DNA of 64,000 nt from Coffea arabica (lineage: Eukaryota > Streptophyta > Magnoliopsida > Gentianales > Rubiaceae): contig NC_092323.1 of NCBI RefSeq assembly GCF_036785885.1, positions 17,988,501-18,052,500 of the forward strand. The letters are read 5' to 3'. This document shows positions 20,605 to 33,171 of this stretch, in pieces. Every line of letters begins with the position of its first letter. Within the stretch, counting starts at the first letter, position 1. The position numbers and the translations under genes are program-made. The notes beneath the pieces were generated by a model. The model was not told where the DNA came from and searched no databases. It saw only the letters and a program-made list of their open reading frames with translations.

Positions 20605-22909
20605 AAGCATGAGATGAATTATGGAACCTCAGTTTAGGGAAAATGTGAACAATGCAGTAGTTATGGCATTAAAATGCCCAGTAAGATTGTTAATTGTTGC
20701 ATACATTGTGTATATTCCCAGCATTTATCTTTTCCTTTTGAGGGCACAGCTAGCACTTCTAGAATTGAATCAAAAAACATGAATATATATATAGAATTCA
20801 GAATTAAGAAAGTAACATGTAATAGTAAGACTCCTGATCTCATCTCCAACAGAGAAAAACTGTGACGAACGTTGCTGAATTCTTTCCTTCCATAATCACA
20901 AATCAACTCTTTGAAAAGATTCTCTACAAGAAACACAGACAAACAAGGAAAGCTTCAAAGTAGATAGTATTTTAAATCCCTTTCTGCCAGGAGAGAGAGG
21001 CAAATACTGAACGGTTAGTAGCAAAGGTGTATATTTTTTTTCTCTAAATGGTGTTTCTGTATCCAAGAAAACAAAACTTAATGTTTAGAGTTGGATTAAA
21101 ATTAATATTGTATTCTATTTCAAGAATGAAATTTGATTAATTTCATATAAACATAGAAAAATGTTTTTCATAGTATATTATAGTAATGGTGGCTAAAGCA
21201 ACTAAACCTGTGACCAAAACACTGCTGTTAATGATGAAATATTACAAGGGTTTTGGTTACATTAATCATAACACATAGGGAGACGAAAAAAAATGGTAGG
21301 AAAGAAGAATTAAAATTATTAGGAATTTTGAGAAATTAGATTAAAACTTTTGTTAGCTATCACTTCAGTTGACAAAGTGGATGTTTTCAAATTTTGTTAC
21401 CTATGACCTTCTTTTAGAAAGGAATCAAGAGTGATATACAATCAACACTCAAACAAGATTTAAAAAAAAAAAACTTAACAAATCTTGGACAACTCTCCTT
21501 CCTTCGCGATCCAGTCTGCCTTGCAAGTTCAATTGCTGCACCAGATTTTTAATAATTACTTCCATACGATCCATGTGTAGATCCATACAATTAGAGAGTT
21601 CTTGCAATGAAGCGTTTGTAGCAAAGTCCCTGGCTCCATCGTTGGAGTTAGAAAAGCCCTTACGTTCGTTGACCATCTCAGAAAAAACATGCTCAGATAT
21701 CAACTGATACCAATGAATGCTCTCAAGAAACATTGATAAAATCAACAATAGAAAGTGTTTAATATGTCAAAATATGTCAAAGATAATGAGCCATTACAAC
21801 TAGGCCAAATTATAGATTTTAGTAGAGATGCAGAAGGAACGGGGAAACAATAAATGGAAGAACTACTTAACGAACATGAAACTGCTATAAACGACTAAAC
21901 ACTAAATTATGAAAGTTACCAAAAATAAACACGAGAACAAAGTTAGAAGCTACTTAGAAAGTAATTAATCATACTAAAAAAAACAGCCTTCTCGGATATC
22001 TTTATTAATGGTCCTATCAGATCCTGAATCCAGGGCTCGATGTTCCACATCAGTTTCTTTCACAAATATTTAACCGTTTAAGGTGCTGGGCTATAAGTTA
22101 GACAAATTATAAGATTTATTTTGATATCTGGACAAACTTCAGGGGAGCTATGTGTGATTAGCTCAAATTGCAAAAGGAAAATTCGGTCATTTCAAACATA
22201 TATTTTCCTGATACAAGCATAAGTTTTTTACAGCTAATAATGTGAAGCGGGCACTTCATAAACGCTTTACCATTCAAAGAGTTTGACTGTAATTTGATCA
22301 AAGGGTAGATTTTTTTGGCCAAATCTTAGAGAAGGTAAGTGTAATTAATCATATATATAGATATATGATGCATAGAATAATCTACCATCCAAATCTATTT
22401 CCAATAAAGGTACCACGTATTTTAAATTTACTATGCAAAATTCTAGCAATATTTCTAATGCCTTAATAGTAATTTCTTGATTATATAGTTGTGTTTTTAT
22501 AGTTTCTTTTTTTTTTTGGAAGCTTTGAGGGAAAATTTCTAAAAGTGAGTAGTTATTTTTTAAGTAAAATGTCCTATTTCTTCTTACCTTTTCAAATATA
22601 GACTCCGGTCGTGTAAATGTGGGAGTTTGCTTGAGAAATTTTGTGATTTATGTTTCTTTCGTATAATACCCTAACTGTAAACTTTACGACTTCCTTATTT
22701 TCCCAAACATGAATGTACTTCTACTTATTGTTGGGGCCATTTACATAGTACTGACTTTGAGAATTATTCTTGCAATATTGCCCGGCCCATGAGAGGAACA
22801 AAATCAGTATGGCTCTCTATTTTATAACTTAACTTGTTTGAACCTTAGGGTTTTTTCCTTTTGATAAATTTCATATAGGAGGGAAGGATGTCAACTCTAT
22901 TTTTATTTA
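20605..22909. other. Intergenic; right part of C block, then unassigned DNA
   Basis: Similarity to the D block continues to about 21045 and then stops. Beyond that I see no supported gene. A minus-strand frame at 21449-21748 contains MEVIIKNLVQQLNLQGRLD, which might be a retroelement gag remnant, but I cannot support it. At 22070-22330 are faint MITE-like words. Confidence 0.5.
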
Positions 22910-23335
22910 TTAAAAAAGATGAAGAATACAAAATAAGGAAGCAGAGCTCAACCTGACCTCCAATATAGTACTGCTCCCTTCATTTTGAAATCTAATATAA
23001 GGCATATTAATGCTGTCAAGATTGACTAAAGCTCCAACCCTAGAAGGAATATGATCAACCGAATTGAAAATACATTCATCACTCTGGTTCAAATTTGCTA
23101 AAGCATCAGCAACGGAATTCACCTGTCGATAAACATGAACAATAGAGCCCTTGAAGCCATGCAAAGTCGCTTGAATCTGTAGCATAGTGTTACAAAGATG
23201 CCATTTATATGGACCATTGGAACTCATTAACTGAAAAAGTGATGATGAGTCCACTTCAACTTGCAAATCAGTGAAGCCCGGAGAAATGCAGAGTTGCAGA
23301 CCAAATAAAAGAGGAAGTCCTCCTGCAAAAAGCAC
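22910..23335 (-). pseudogene. LINE-type RNase H domain relic
   Basis: The minus-strand frame keeps the second half of a plant non-LTR element RNase H domain: LQVEVDSSSLFQLM (third acidic catalytic position present), then HVYRQVNSVADALAN (fourth acidic position present), then the usual tail with GALVNLDSINMPYIRFQNEG. The N-terminal half with the first Asp and Glu is absent. The 3' side (22890-22915) is an A/T-rich tail expected at a LINE 3' end. A small stand-alone RVT_3-type host gene is a less likely reading. Confidence 0.65.
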
Positions 23336-24165
23336 ATCAAACTTCCCAAATCGGAAGTAAAGGATAAAAGCAGTATGATATTCTATTTGAATCTATATTT
23401 TAGACTTGCAATGTTTTAACAAATGCATTCAATGATCAAGTACTAATTAATTTTCTAGATAAGTCACTATCCATTAATGTCTATTAATGGTGAAGAGTTT
23501 AGAATAGTTGGTGAGGTGATAAGGAGCTTTTCCTTTCCCTTAATAAGATTTGAATTCCTCTTCTTATTCAAATAAATCTTGTAACTTAAAATTTTGGCTG
23601 TTGAAACTTTGGCAAGTAGAGTTCCACGATAGCGTTTTAGAGTTTGCTTATTTAATTAAGGGGGGTAAGTAATTATTCTTTATATCCAATTTTCTTTTTT
23701 CTTTATTTAGCTCCCTATTGCCTTTCTTTGCTATAATCAGTAAGGTTTTGTGAAAATCGAAAGACGTGTTTTTGCATGTTTTGTTCAAGGAGAAAATTTA
23801 TAGCAATATAACACTCTATACAGTTAACCTTTAAAAGATTTTTTTTTTACGTACCACTAGATCAAATTGGCACGACAATGCAAAAGTACCTGCTTTTGTA
23901 TATATATCACATACACAAATACAATCACGTTGGAGTAAAAGAATCAAATTACTCCATACAAACTCTGAAGGAACAATGCTTCATGCAAAGAAGATACATA
24001 CAAAGAATGGTTCTCAACAAGTATTTACTCAAGAAACAAGGAGTAAATACACAACATTACAAACAATGGATCAAAAAAGCATCAAAAGAATTATCAGCAA
24101 TGATTTGCTGAACAAATGCTTTTAGAAACATTCAAGCTGAACAAAATTCAGAAAAAATCATTTTT
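23336..24165. other. Unassigned AT-rich stretch
   Basis: No gene is recognised. The frame at 23878-24111 lies immediately upstream of the retroelement-like promoter and may belong to that element, but its residues match nothing I know. Confidence 0.5.
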
Positions 24166-24294
24166 ACTGTAGCACCGGAAGCACTGTAGCAATCCGGCAA
24201 GTTACTATGCAAACACACCAACAAAAGACAACTGTCGCACTGTAGCACGCACTGTAGCAATACTGTAGTACTACGGAAAATTTTGCTATAAATA
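24166..24294 (+). promoter_or_regulatory. Retroelement-like promoter with ACTGTAGCA repeats and TATA box
   Basis: Four exact copies of ACTGTAGCA (24166, 24183, 24239, 24251) and two variants (ACTGTCGCA at 24231, ACTGTAGTA at 24262) cluster upstream of TATAAATA at 24287-24294. A CT-rich leader follows. This is the build of a strong LTR or pararetrovirus-type promoter. The repeated nonamer may be a binding site, but that is inference. Confidence 0.55.
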
Positions 24295-24681
24295 CCCCTC
24301 AAACCTAACACATTCCACACACCATTCTAACACCATTTCTTCAAGACAACTTCTCTCTCTAGCTTGAAGAAACTCTCCTCCCTCTCTCTACAAACAAGTT
24401 CTTAGTTTTTATATTCTAGTTTTTAGATCAAACAAAGGAGCTTGAAGCTTCATATCCTTGTAAGTTTTCTTTTATTCTTATATTCAATCAAATGGTCGGC
24501 TGAGCCGCCTTATATCCATTTGCTTATTCTTATTTTGTTTATACTAATCATACATGGCTGGTTCAACCGCCTATACTAACTAGTGGCAGTCCGACTGCGA
24601 CCCACTTCCTAACTTTTATGCTTTCCTCCTCTTAATTCTTATTTACTTTCCTGGTTTAAGGGGCTAACCCCTCATCCCGTC

Positions 24682-24693
24682 TGGTATCAGAGC
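24682..24693 (+). other. tRNA-Met(i) primer-binding site
   Basis: TGGTATCAGAGC is the complement of the plant initiator tRNA-Met 3' end and is the standard minus-strand primer site of many Copia and Gypsy elements and of plant pararetroviruses. It lies about 395 bp after the TATA box. No second LTR and no pol gene are found in the window, so only the 5' portion of an element remains (up to about 25370). LTR retrotransposon and endogenous pararetrovirus are both possible. Confidence 0.75.
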
Positions 24694-25404
24694 CTTTGGA
24701 TCTACATTGTTCCTTCTTGAATATCTGATTTTTCTGACTCCATTTGATGGGTCTGATGGCTCTTGAAATATTGATTCGAGATCTAGCCAATTTTGATAGA
24801 TCTGATTTTCCAAATATTCCTTGTATTTGAGACTGTCTCTTTATTTTGTTGAAGATCCATGTCTCCTCTGTTTGTCCATTGTATTTGCTGGATAACCATG
24901 TTTCCTCTGTATAAGATTCCACTTTGAGGCTTGGGTACTCAATATTAAGTACCTCTAGCTTATCAAGCTGCAATTGTTTGTAAGTTATGAAAGAATATAT
25001 AGATAATTTAGGAATTTCTTCCTGATTATTATTTGATGATGATTCTGGAATAGCCCAAGAGAATTCATCAAAACTATTCCCAAACTCCAGAAAATATCAA
25101 CATATATTCTTGACAAGATCAGAAAGAGGCAAAGTTCACAACAAAGATTTCTTCAAAGGCCTTCTTAGATCCCAATACAAGAAGATTAAACCTTGGGAAG
25201 TAATAACTTGTGAATAGAACCAACAAACTGACTGGTTTCCCAATCCAACAGAAGATCAGCCCCAAGGAAGAAATCTTGGATCCTTTTACAAACAGTTTAG
25301 GCCATTCAGCTACCATACAAGGCCCAATAAACAACCCAAACCTATGAGTTTCAAAACCCTTTTTCCTTCTATCACATAGTAATGTTGCATTCAGGACTTT
25401 TGGC

Positions 25405-26174
25405 CATAGTTATTCAACCCAACCTAGAGAGGAACCCGGTGAAAGAGGTGGGTCAACGGGTTACTGGTTCAACCTGTGGATGAGTGGTCCAACTGGTGCG
25501 TCACTACATATATTTAAATATTATTTTTATAATTTTTTATATGGTTGAAACTATAATAAACTATGTTATAGTAAAGACTCAATTAGTCTAATTTATTATA
25601 GAATCATTAATTCTTATAAGAATTAACAAAACCTAAATTTAATTAGTAATCCACCAAACTTCAAGTATAAAATTTTACGGAAATGTAATTATCTAGTTTA
25701 TTTACGAATTTTAAGTGCAAAAGGTTATTAAGAATAATATTTCTCTTTAAAATGAATTGTGTAATATGTTATTTTTTAAATCCATTTCATAATTTATAGA
25801 ATTTAGGGAATAATAAAATTTTATTAAAAGATTCCAAACAAAATAAGAATAAAACTCTAATATATAATATAGAAGGGGCAAACAAGCACCAAATGAGCTG
25901 ATGGGCTAGTGGTAAGCGCGCTTAGTCCTTGCATTTGACATCCGAGGTTTGAATCAGCACCGCAGCAACATTTGCTAAACATTTTTTTACCCAAAACCGG
26001 GTTCCTTAGAAAATCGTCCGATTCAACCGAATTGGCCGGTTGAACTGTCGGTCCGTTGAAAAGTCAACGGTTCTCTTGTACAAATGATCCAATTACAAAA
26101 TCGGCCCTGTTTCATGGACGGTTCGCTGGATTGACCGGTTGAACCGCCGGGCCGGGCCGGGTTTAATAACTATG
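25405..26174. mobile_element. hAT-type non-autonomous element, 8-bp TSD
   Basis: Perfect 8-bp duplication CTTTTGGC at 25397-25404 and 26175-26182. The termini are inverted: CATAGTTATTCAACCC at the left and CATAGTTATTAAACCC read from the right. CCGG/GGTTCAACCGG-rich subterminal sequence lies inside both ends. Eight-bp TSDs and C-A starting TIRs are typical of hAT. The 770 bp contain no transposase. The ends resemble the presumed left end of the transposase-bearing element at 43234 (AAACCCGG.CCGG). Confidence 0.88.
25902..25955 (+). repeat. tRNA-like box A/box B segment inside the hAT element
   Basis: TGGGCTAGTGG (25902-25912) matches box A and GGTTTGAATC (25946-25955) matches box B at a tRNA-like distance. 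I cannot fold a functional tRNA, so this is probably a SINE or a tRNA-derived fragment nested in the element. Confidence 0.4.
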
Positions 26175-26182
26175 CTTTTGGC

Positions 26183-28045
26183 CCAACTTGCCAACATAGC
26201 TGCCCATATGAAGAAAAAAATCATTACTTTATACATTTTTATTTTTATTTGAACTTTGCATTATGTGACATGTGTATAGTACTCCCATATATGTTTTTTT
26301 ATATATTGTGGTTTCATGGTTTTTTTCTTAATTTACATGGACTTTTGTCGGTTTTGTGCTCTACGGGTTATGGCATTTTGTTTAGTATGAACTTCATGGA
26401 TTTTTTTGTTGGCTTTAAGCAATAGATAAATTATCTTACCATAAAAAATTCAAAGGCCTAGATAAACTATTTATGAGTTTGTCTAACAGGTGCTCATTGA
26501 ATTAATACTTGTTAAAATATATTTTGGGTGTCATATTTTTAGAAATGTAACATTATTTAGGTAAAGTAAATAAGTACAAGAGAGAATGTATAAGATTAAA
26601 TAGAGAAAGTATATAAATGTAAGAGAAGATAATAATTATTAGCAAATATATTTAAATGTGTTAATAAATACCAAATGGGTTTATTACTTTTTCTTACCAA
26701 GAGGTGGCTGCCAAAAGTGGTGATTGGCACTGTAGCAAATTGCAGGACAGAAAGTCCCAAGCTTTAATTTGCCATGGATAGGAGCATCCTAAAATTTATT
26801 AGGGGAAGAAAAAGAGATTAGGACAAAGAAATAAAAGAAACGGTAAAATTCAAAAGCTATGCCTTTAATCACCAAAGAGATCTTGGTATAGTGGCTACAG
26901 TTGAGGTTACAAGAATTAGAGAGTTTATATTCAAATTTTTTTTCCTTTCCACTTCTTAAACCTCACCCCTCTCCTACTAAACAAAAACAATTTAAAAAAA
27001 TGCATGTAATCACACAACTAGCAAGGAAAAAGGGTAGGGATTTCCTTGAGAGCAATGAGCTATGCTTATCCTAATACGTTTAATTTGATGAAAGCAATTA
27101 AGATAACTTTGACAATAGGAGGAATGGGCTGGGTAGCTCAAGAAAAGGAAGTGTAAATGAAAAGTTCTAGATTTGAGCCTTCACACTTATACTATTAAAA
27201 AATTAACTTTGAAAATTGATGGTTTGACCACAATCTACATTTAATATTGTTAGGTTTAGTTTTAAGAAATTGATAAACGAGAATAATAGAATTTTTGGCA
27301 ACTCAATAATGACAATAACAAAACAAATAAATCAAACAGAGAAACACAAAATTTACGTGGTTTGGTCTAATTGACCTACGTCCATGGGTGATGGGGTAGC
27401 AAATTTATTATAACAGAAAGAGAGTACAAAAGAGGGGATACAAAAACCTAGAAAATAATTTCCGAGTCCAAAATGCACCTAAAACTAAAAATACAAAAGA
27501 TTCTAAACAGCACTAAATGCTTAATAGCCCAAAGGCGCATGACTTGGTCTTTTGGTTTGATGCAAAACCCAAACTTCTCTCAGGGGTGCGGGCCCCCCAA
27601 AACTCTCTTGGATTGGTACACATGGCACTTGAGCTGGTGCCCTTTGCACAATTAAACTTACTTAACTCCACTATATTTATAACCACCAAAAGGAGATACT
27701 TCTTTATAAAAGTTCCGATGTGGGATACAAAAACACACTCAACAAATGCTCGAGCGACTGATACAGTTATGAATAGTTAAGCAATTAAGACTATAAAATC
27801 TAGAAAGTTATGTGCCTATTTTATGTCATTTACTTCGTAAGCTAGCTACTTACTCGACTATTGATTTGAAAACTACCAAAAATAATTTAGAAATTTCTAA
27901 GTTTAGTTTCAGATGCCAACACATCTTATATCACAAAAGAAATCCAATATAAAATTTATAACAATGATCAATCTAATTTCAGACCAGTCATTTCTTGTAG
28001 AGTTTCTTTGTAATCAAATACAATTGGGCACCTTGGTAGTTGGCT
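26183..28045. other. Repeat-rich intergenic DNA
   Basis: No gene is seen. A MITE-like segment (about 26470-26680) has partly inverted ends. Two weak SINE-like segments carry degenerate box A/B words (TGGTATAGTGGCTA near 26885; GTAGCTCAAG and TAGATTTGAGCC near 27133-27173). At 27340-27400, TTTACGTGGTTTGGTC with GACCTACGTCCATGG is a word pair widely seen in dispersed plant LTR-type repeats. None could be delimited. Confidence 0.4.
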
Positions 28046-28487
28046 TTGAGACTGCAAACGAATCAAACTACTCACAAGTCGATCTCGAGCGACTCAAGTT
28101 CGGTCAACATCGAGTTCGAGCTAACCAAATCAAACTCGAACTCGAATTCAATCTCGAAAATACTAAGTTCGTTAGTTCGCGAACCGATTCGAGCTCGATT
28201 ATAGATATATATATTTTTTATTATTTTTATTTTAATAGTCAAATTACATATATATTCATAATATTTTATTATTTGTTAAGAAAAATTATTATTTTATTTA
28301 TTTTTTAAAAATAAAATAATTTTTTTTTTATTTTTTTAAGCTCGAGCTCGACTCAAATTTGAGTCGACCTCGAGCTTGAACTTGACATTTTGATCTCGTC
28401 GAGCTTGAGTTCGAGTTTCGTAAAATTATGTTGAGACTTGATTCGATTAGACCGAAGTTTGACTCGACTCAACTCTTTTACACAGCT
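28046..28487. mobile_element. hAT-type MITE rich in GAGCTCGA words
   Basis: The flanks carry an imperfect 8-bp duplication (AGTTGGCT 28038-28045, AGTTGATT 28488-28495). The inverted ends are related (ACTGCAAACGAATCAAAC at the left; GTGTAAAAGAGTTGAGTCG read from the right). Both halves are packed with CTCGAG/GAGCTCGA words, as in common plant hAT MITEs. The centre is AT-rich. Confidence 0.5.
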
Positions 28488-29495
28488 AGTTGATTTGATA
28501 TAAACTATAAAAGGAACTACACACATCCTTTCAAAGTATGATCTGCAAATCCCTGAATTCAATAATACAAACTCTCATGACTAGTCAAAATCTCATAACT
28601 ATATTATTTTAAAAAAAATACAATACTACTCTTTAACCTTATCATCTTGAATGTTTTTAACTGTTGAACATCCTTAGATGACATCTGTCACTTTGGGCAA
28701 TTCCTCCCATTTTTGCCTTCACATCTCCCTTAAAACAAGCACTCATGTGTTTTTAATTGGCAATGCTCTAGCTTACTATACCTTCAATTGCATGATTGAT
28801 TTGTTTACTAGTGTAGTTGATTTTGAATAAATATTGTTTTCATCCCCAATATCATATCGGTGTGCAAAAGAGAAAGTAATGCACAATAGATGAGAATGTA
28901 AAATGATGAAAACATAGTCAGAAATCTACCCTGACATTTTTGACAGCTCTCTTGAACTTTCAAAATTATCACTTAGCTACCCTTTGATTTCTCCGTAACA
29001 ATTAGTAATATTTAAAAGCTAACTTAAGGAGAGAGAAGAAAACTTCAGGTCACAAATGCCTTTTCATAGTCCTACATATAAGTTTATTGCAAGTATTGCA
29101 AAACTATTTACAATATTATTCATAAATAAAAGGTTGGAATTCAAAGACAAAAGTATGGAGATGTAGCACATATTTAATACAAATATTTTAATCGTGGTTA
29201 CTCAAATTGCAAAAATTAATTAGTTTTTTTCATTTAGAGGTTCAATTTTGTTATATAGCACTTATTTACTGCAAAAACAAAAATAGTCCGCTTTCTTACC
29301 TTTGATGCTCTGATTAAACATTAATTAACAATGGAAGAACACTCTCAAAAACTTTTTAACAAAGTCTACCAGCTAGTTGTCGCACCTTCTTCCTTGAAGG
29401 AAAAGGACTCTTACGAGCTATAGTTGTAAATGGTAGCTCACTATAAGGATATACAAAACAAAACTATCTTAATGTTAGGTATATAATTGAATCGA
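28488..29495. other. Intergenic stretch, nothing recognised
   Basis: AT-rich sequence without supported exons, RNA genes or delimited repeats. Confidence 0.5.
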
Positions 29496-30994
29496 AATTA
29501 CAAGAAAACAGGCTTATTGTGATGCCAGAATTGTGCCACAAAAAGTCAGAAAAGTGCCGCAAAAACCTTTTAGCGGCACAAAAGTGACAGAATTCAATTG
29601 TGTCACAAAAGTAGCTGTTACAAAAGAAGACAACGCAATTTGGGGACGTGCCACATGTATTTGCATCACTTTTTGCAATGCTAGTTTGAGTGTCGCCACT
29701 CTACTTGCAGTAAAAAAAAGTGCCGCCAAAAATGTCCACAATGTTATGCGACATAAACTTGTGTCGCAAAAAAGTCACTAATATAAAGGCCAAAAATCAA
29801 TTTTTTTTAGTACAATATTTATCCTACTCAAATATACTAAAATCGAATATCATAACAAAATTAAAGTTCCACAGTACACTAGAATAAAGTATCATACACT
29901 ATTTTAGTCAAATTCTACAAACTTTATCATTTAATATAGTTCACTCCAATGACGAGATGACATATATCCCAAGAAATGCTTGTCTTCAAAAGCACAACTT
30001 CATCATACATCTCTCAAAAATATTTTCATATCTCAAAATCCTGAAATAACACAAAAATATGGTCATAACCATTCTTCAATACCCAATAGAACTACATTCA
30101 CTAAAATTCACTTCCAAATTTGGGAAAGTAACCCATACCCATTACCCAATAGAACTATATCCAATAAAATTCCAAGGTGGGAGGAGGAGAATTGAAGAAG
30201 AAGAATGAGCAGACTCCTAAGATAAAAGGTGTGCTCCACCATCTACTAAAGAAATACAATCTAAGGACCACACAACTTCCTTATAGACAATAAACTTCAC
30301 AATACTAGAGTTTCACACGCATCTATGTTTATAAATTTTACCATGCACAGTAAAAAAAACGTGAAGCAAGCCATGCTATATAGCTACAAGCATGGATTCT
30401 CAGGTTTTTAGCAACACTAAGTTCAACACAAGCATAATTCTTGTCAAGCAAGTAGCAAATTTGGTGAGGATCGTGGCTATAAAAGTCATAAGGAGGTTCA
30501 ATACACAATAACTAGAAAGATTCGTTTGCATTAGGGTCTAGGAATGCGTTCAAAGAAGGTAGAAAATAGTACATGATCATCAGTATATGAAGGCAATATC
30601 CAGTTATTTATTTATGCTAAGAGAGTACCAGCAATTAGACAAGAAGAAACTTAAAGACGTCTTGAAACGAAATACAGTAATTGAAAGGTAATCCCCTTTG
30701 TTTGTTACTATCTGCTGAAGTCTTTTTATTGGCCTATGTTCCAGACAAAACACTTGAGATAAGAAAAGGAGCTAAAACTCAGCTAAGAACAATGTCAAAG
30801 GACTTGTTTGTGCAGATTTGTACACTTATTGTGACCAACACGACCTCTGGATCCTCATTAAATCAGTCTATCTCATCCAATTTGCCCCTTCAGAACTACG
30901 CTTTTGCATATGTTGACAAAAGCAATCCATGTATTTATCTAAGTAGATCGTTCTTGCACAATTCACACATTTATGTTTACATACTTCTGAATGC

Positions 30995-33171
30995 GTCATA
31001 AGCTGCCAAAAAGTGTTGCTTCGACATTGATTGTACTATTTTCGAAGGTAAACTCACCCCAAGACTTTAGCCAATTTCGACCCATAAGTCTCTGCAACTT
31101 TGTCAATAAAGTCATTTCAAAAACCCTGACTGTTCGTTTGTTAAAGGTGCTGCCAAGTATTATTTCTTCTCAGCAGAGTGACTTTGTTAAGCGTAGGCAA
31201 ATTTTTGACAATTTTCTGTTGGCCCAGGAGTTTGTGTTTGATATTCATCGGAAGAATACAGGGGGAAATGTAGTACAAAAGCTTGATGTGGCCAAAGCTT
31301 ATGATAGAGTCTCTTGGCCTTTTTTGTTACAAGTGTTAAGAAGGTTTGGGTTTGTCGAGGTGTGGATAGATATGAGAGGCTTATTTCGAATGTGTGGTTC
31401 TCAGTAATAATTAATGGTACGCCTCAGGGATTCTTTAAATCTAGTCGTGGATTGAGACAAGGAGATCCGATATCATCAGTGCTCTTTGTGATTAGTGCTG
31501 AAGTTCTCTCTCACCTTCTGAACTCTTAGGTTAGCAATCGGGGTTTTACGCCTTTTAGAGTTTTGTTGGGTTGTCCGCCTGTTACTCATTTAGCTTACGC
31601 AGATGATATTATTATCTTTTCTAGTGGTTTGAAGCGATCTGTGCAGTTGGTTATAAAGGCTCTAGACACTTATGTCTCAGTGTCAGGACAAAAGGTGAAC
31701 CAGCAAAAGAGTTGTGTCTTGTCTCATCTAAATTTTTTCGGGATCAAAAAACACTCTATTGTAGAAATAACTGGGTTTCAATCAAAGGAGTTTCCGGTTA
31801 AATATTTGGGTTGCCCCTTATATGTAAGGTGGCGGGAGAGATGTTACTTTTCGGGAGTTTGTAACTCGGTCACGAGTGAGGTGTTATCATGGAAAGAGAG
31901 GCTACTTTCGCATGGTGGTAAATTAGCTCTAATAAAGAGTGTGTTGTCTTCTATGCCTATTCATACATTCGCTGCGTCAATCTCTCCCAAGTCGATTTTT
32001 AGCACGTTGGATAAAATTTTTGCTAATTTTCTATGGAGCTCCTCAGAGGCTGGGCCACGATTTCATTGGATAAAATGGGACCAGTTGTGCAAATCATATG
32101 ACAGGGGGATGCGAGTTTGAGATCCTCGAAGCATGTGTTTGATGCCTTCTCAATAAGACTATGGTGGCATTTCTGGCTGCGGCAATCTTTGTGGGCTGAG
32201 TTCATGCACTGTAAATATTGCCCCAATCTTCATCCTTGTTTTGCTGATGCTTCTCCCGGGGATTCTTGGACTTGGAAGAGAATGGTGTCTATCCAGGGTG
32301 TTGCTAAGCAACATGTCAGTTGGGTTTTGGCTAGAGGTAATATGAGTTTTTGGCATGATAGTTGGTTGGGAACAGGTCCATTATGTCGACAAGTGGACAC
32401 TTTTCAGGGATGTGCAATTTTCGATTTTGTTGAACAGGGCTGCTAGAATGTACAACGGTTAAGCACTGTAGTGCCTAGCCGATGAGTGGGGCAGATTTTG
32501 TGTGTTGCGCCTCCTTCTCTAGACCAAGCAGATACCATGGTTTGTTCCAAGTAATTCAGGTGACTTCTCATTAGCATCGGCCTACCAGATTGCTTGAGAA
32601 GGTGGAAACAGCTTCTAGCTCTACTCGTTGCTCTGGCTTCAAGGATTGCCAACAAAGATTTCTTTTATCATGTTAAGATTGATAGGATCCCGTTTGCCGG
32701 TGATGGACAGGTTGCATAAACTTGGCATATTAGGCCCAGCCCTTCTCGTTGTTTTTGCTGTCTGCATCCATGTCAAGAGTTATTGATCACATTTTCTGCA
32801 CTAGAGAGGTGGCAAAGAGAATTTGGGGGTATTTTGAAGGGGTGATTGGAGGGTTTAGGGTTTCCTCTAGGTAAGACACAAGGTGGTTAGCTGGTGGTTG
32901 AAGCCTACTCGGAACCCGTATCTCCAGTATCATTTTCGCCTACTGCCGTCTCTAATCTATTGGAATTTGTGGAAGATGCGGAACAAATTTGTGTTTGAAG
33001 GTCATCTGCTGTCCGTGGTTCATGTTTGTGCGATAATTTTTGGTGATCTCAGGGACATTCTTCATCTTAAATTTAAAGGCAACATTACCAATGGACAAGA
33101 TTAGCCCCTTTTTTTTGGTATGGTGGCTGATCTGCAAAGGGTTTACAAAACCTTGGTGGTTTGATGGAGGT
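30995..33171 (+). pseudogene. LINE reverse transcriptase, broken
   Basis: Recognisable motifs in order: [59 protein letters not shown] (the YADD catalytic box near 31590-31616), SGQKVNQQKS and YLGCPLY. After 32110 comes the zinc-binding C-terminal part with FLWSS and ISPKSIF words. The frame changes near 31370 and near 32115, and an in-frame TAG lies at 31527-31529, so no full protein can be made. It begins abruptly inside the RT domain because of 5' truncation. Confidence 0.88.

Noticed and set aside
21449-21748. 99-residue minus-strand frame with KNLVQQLNLQGRLD
   Set aside because: A retroelement gag remnant is possible, but the motif is too short and no neighbouring element features were found.
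25902-25970. Functional tRNA gene
   Set aside because: Box A and B are present, but I could not form an acceptor stem and cloverleaf; it is more likely SINE-derived.
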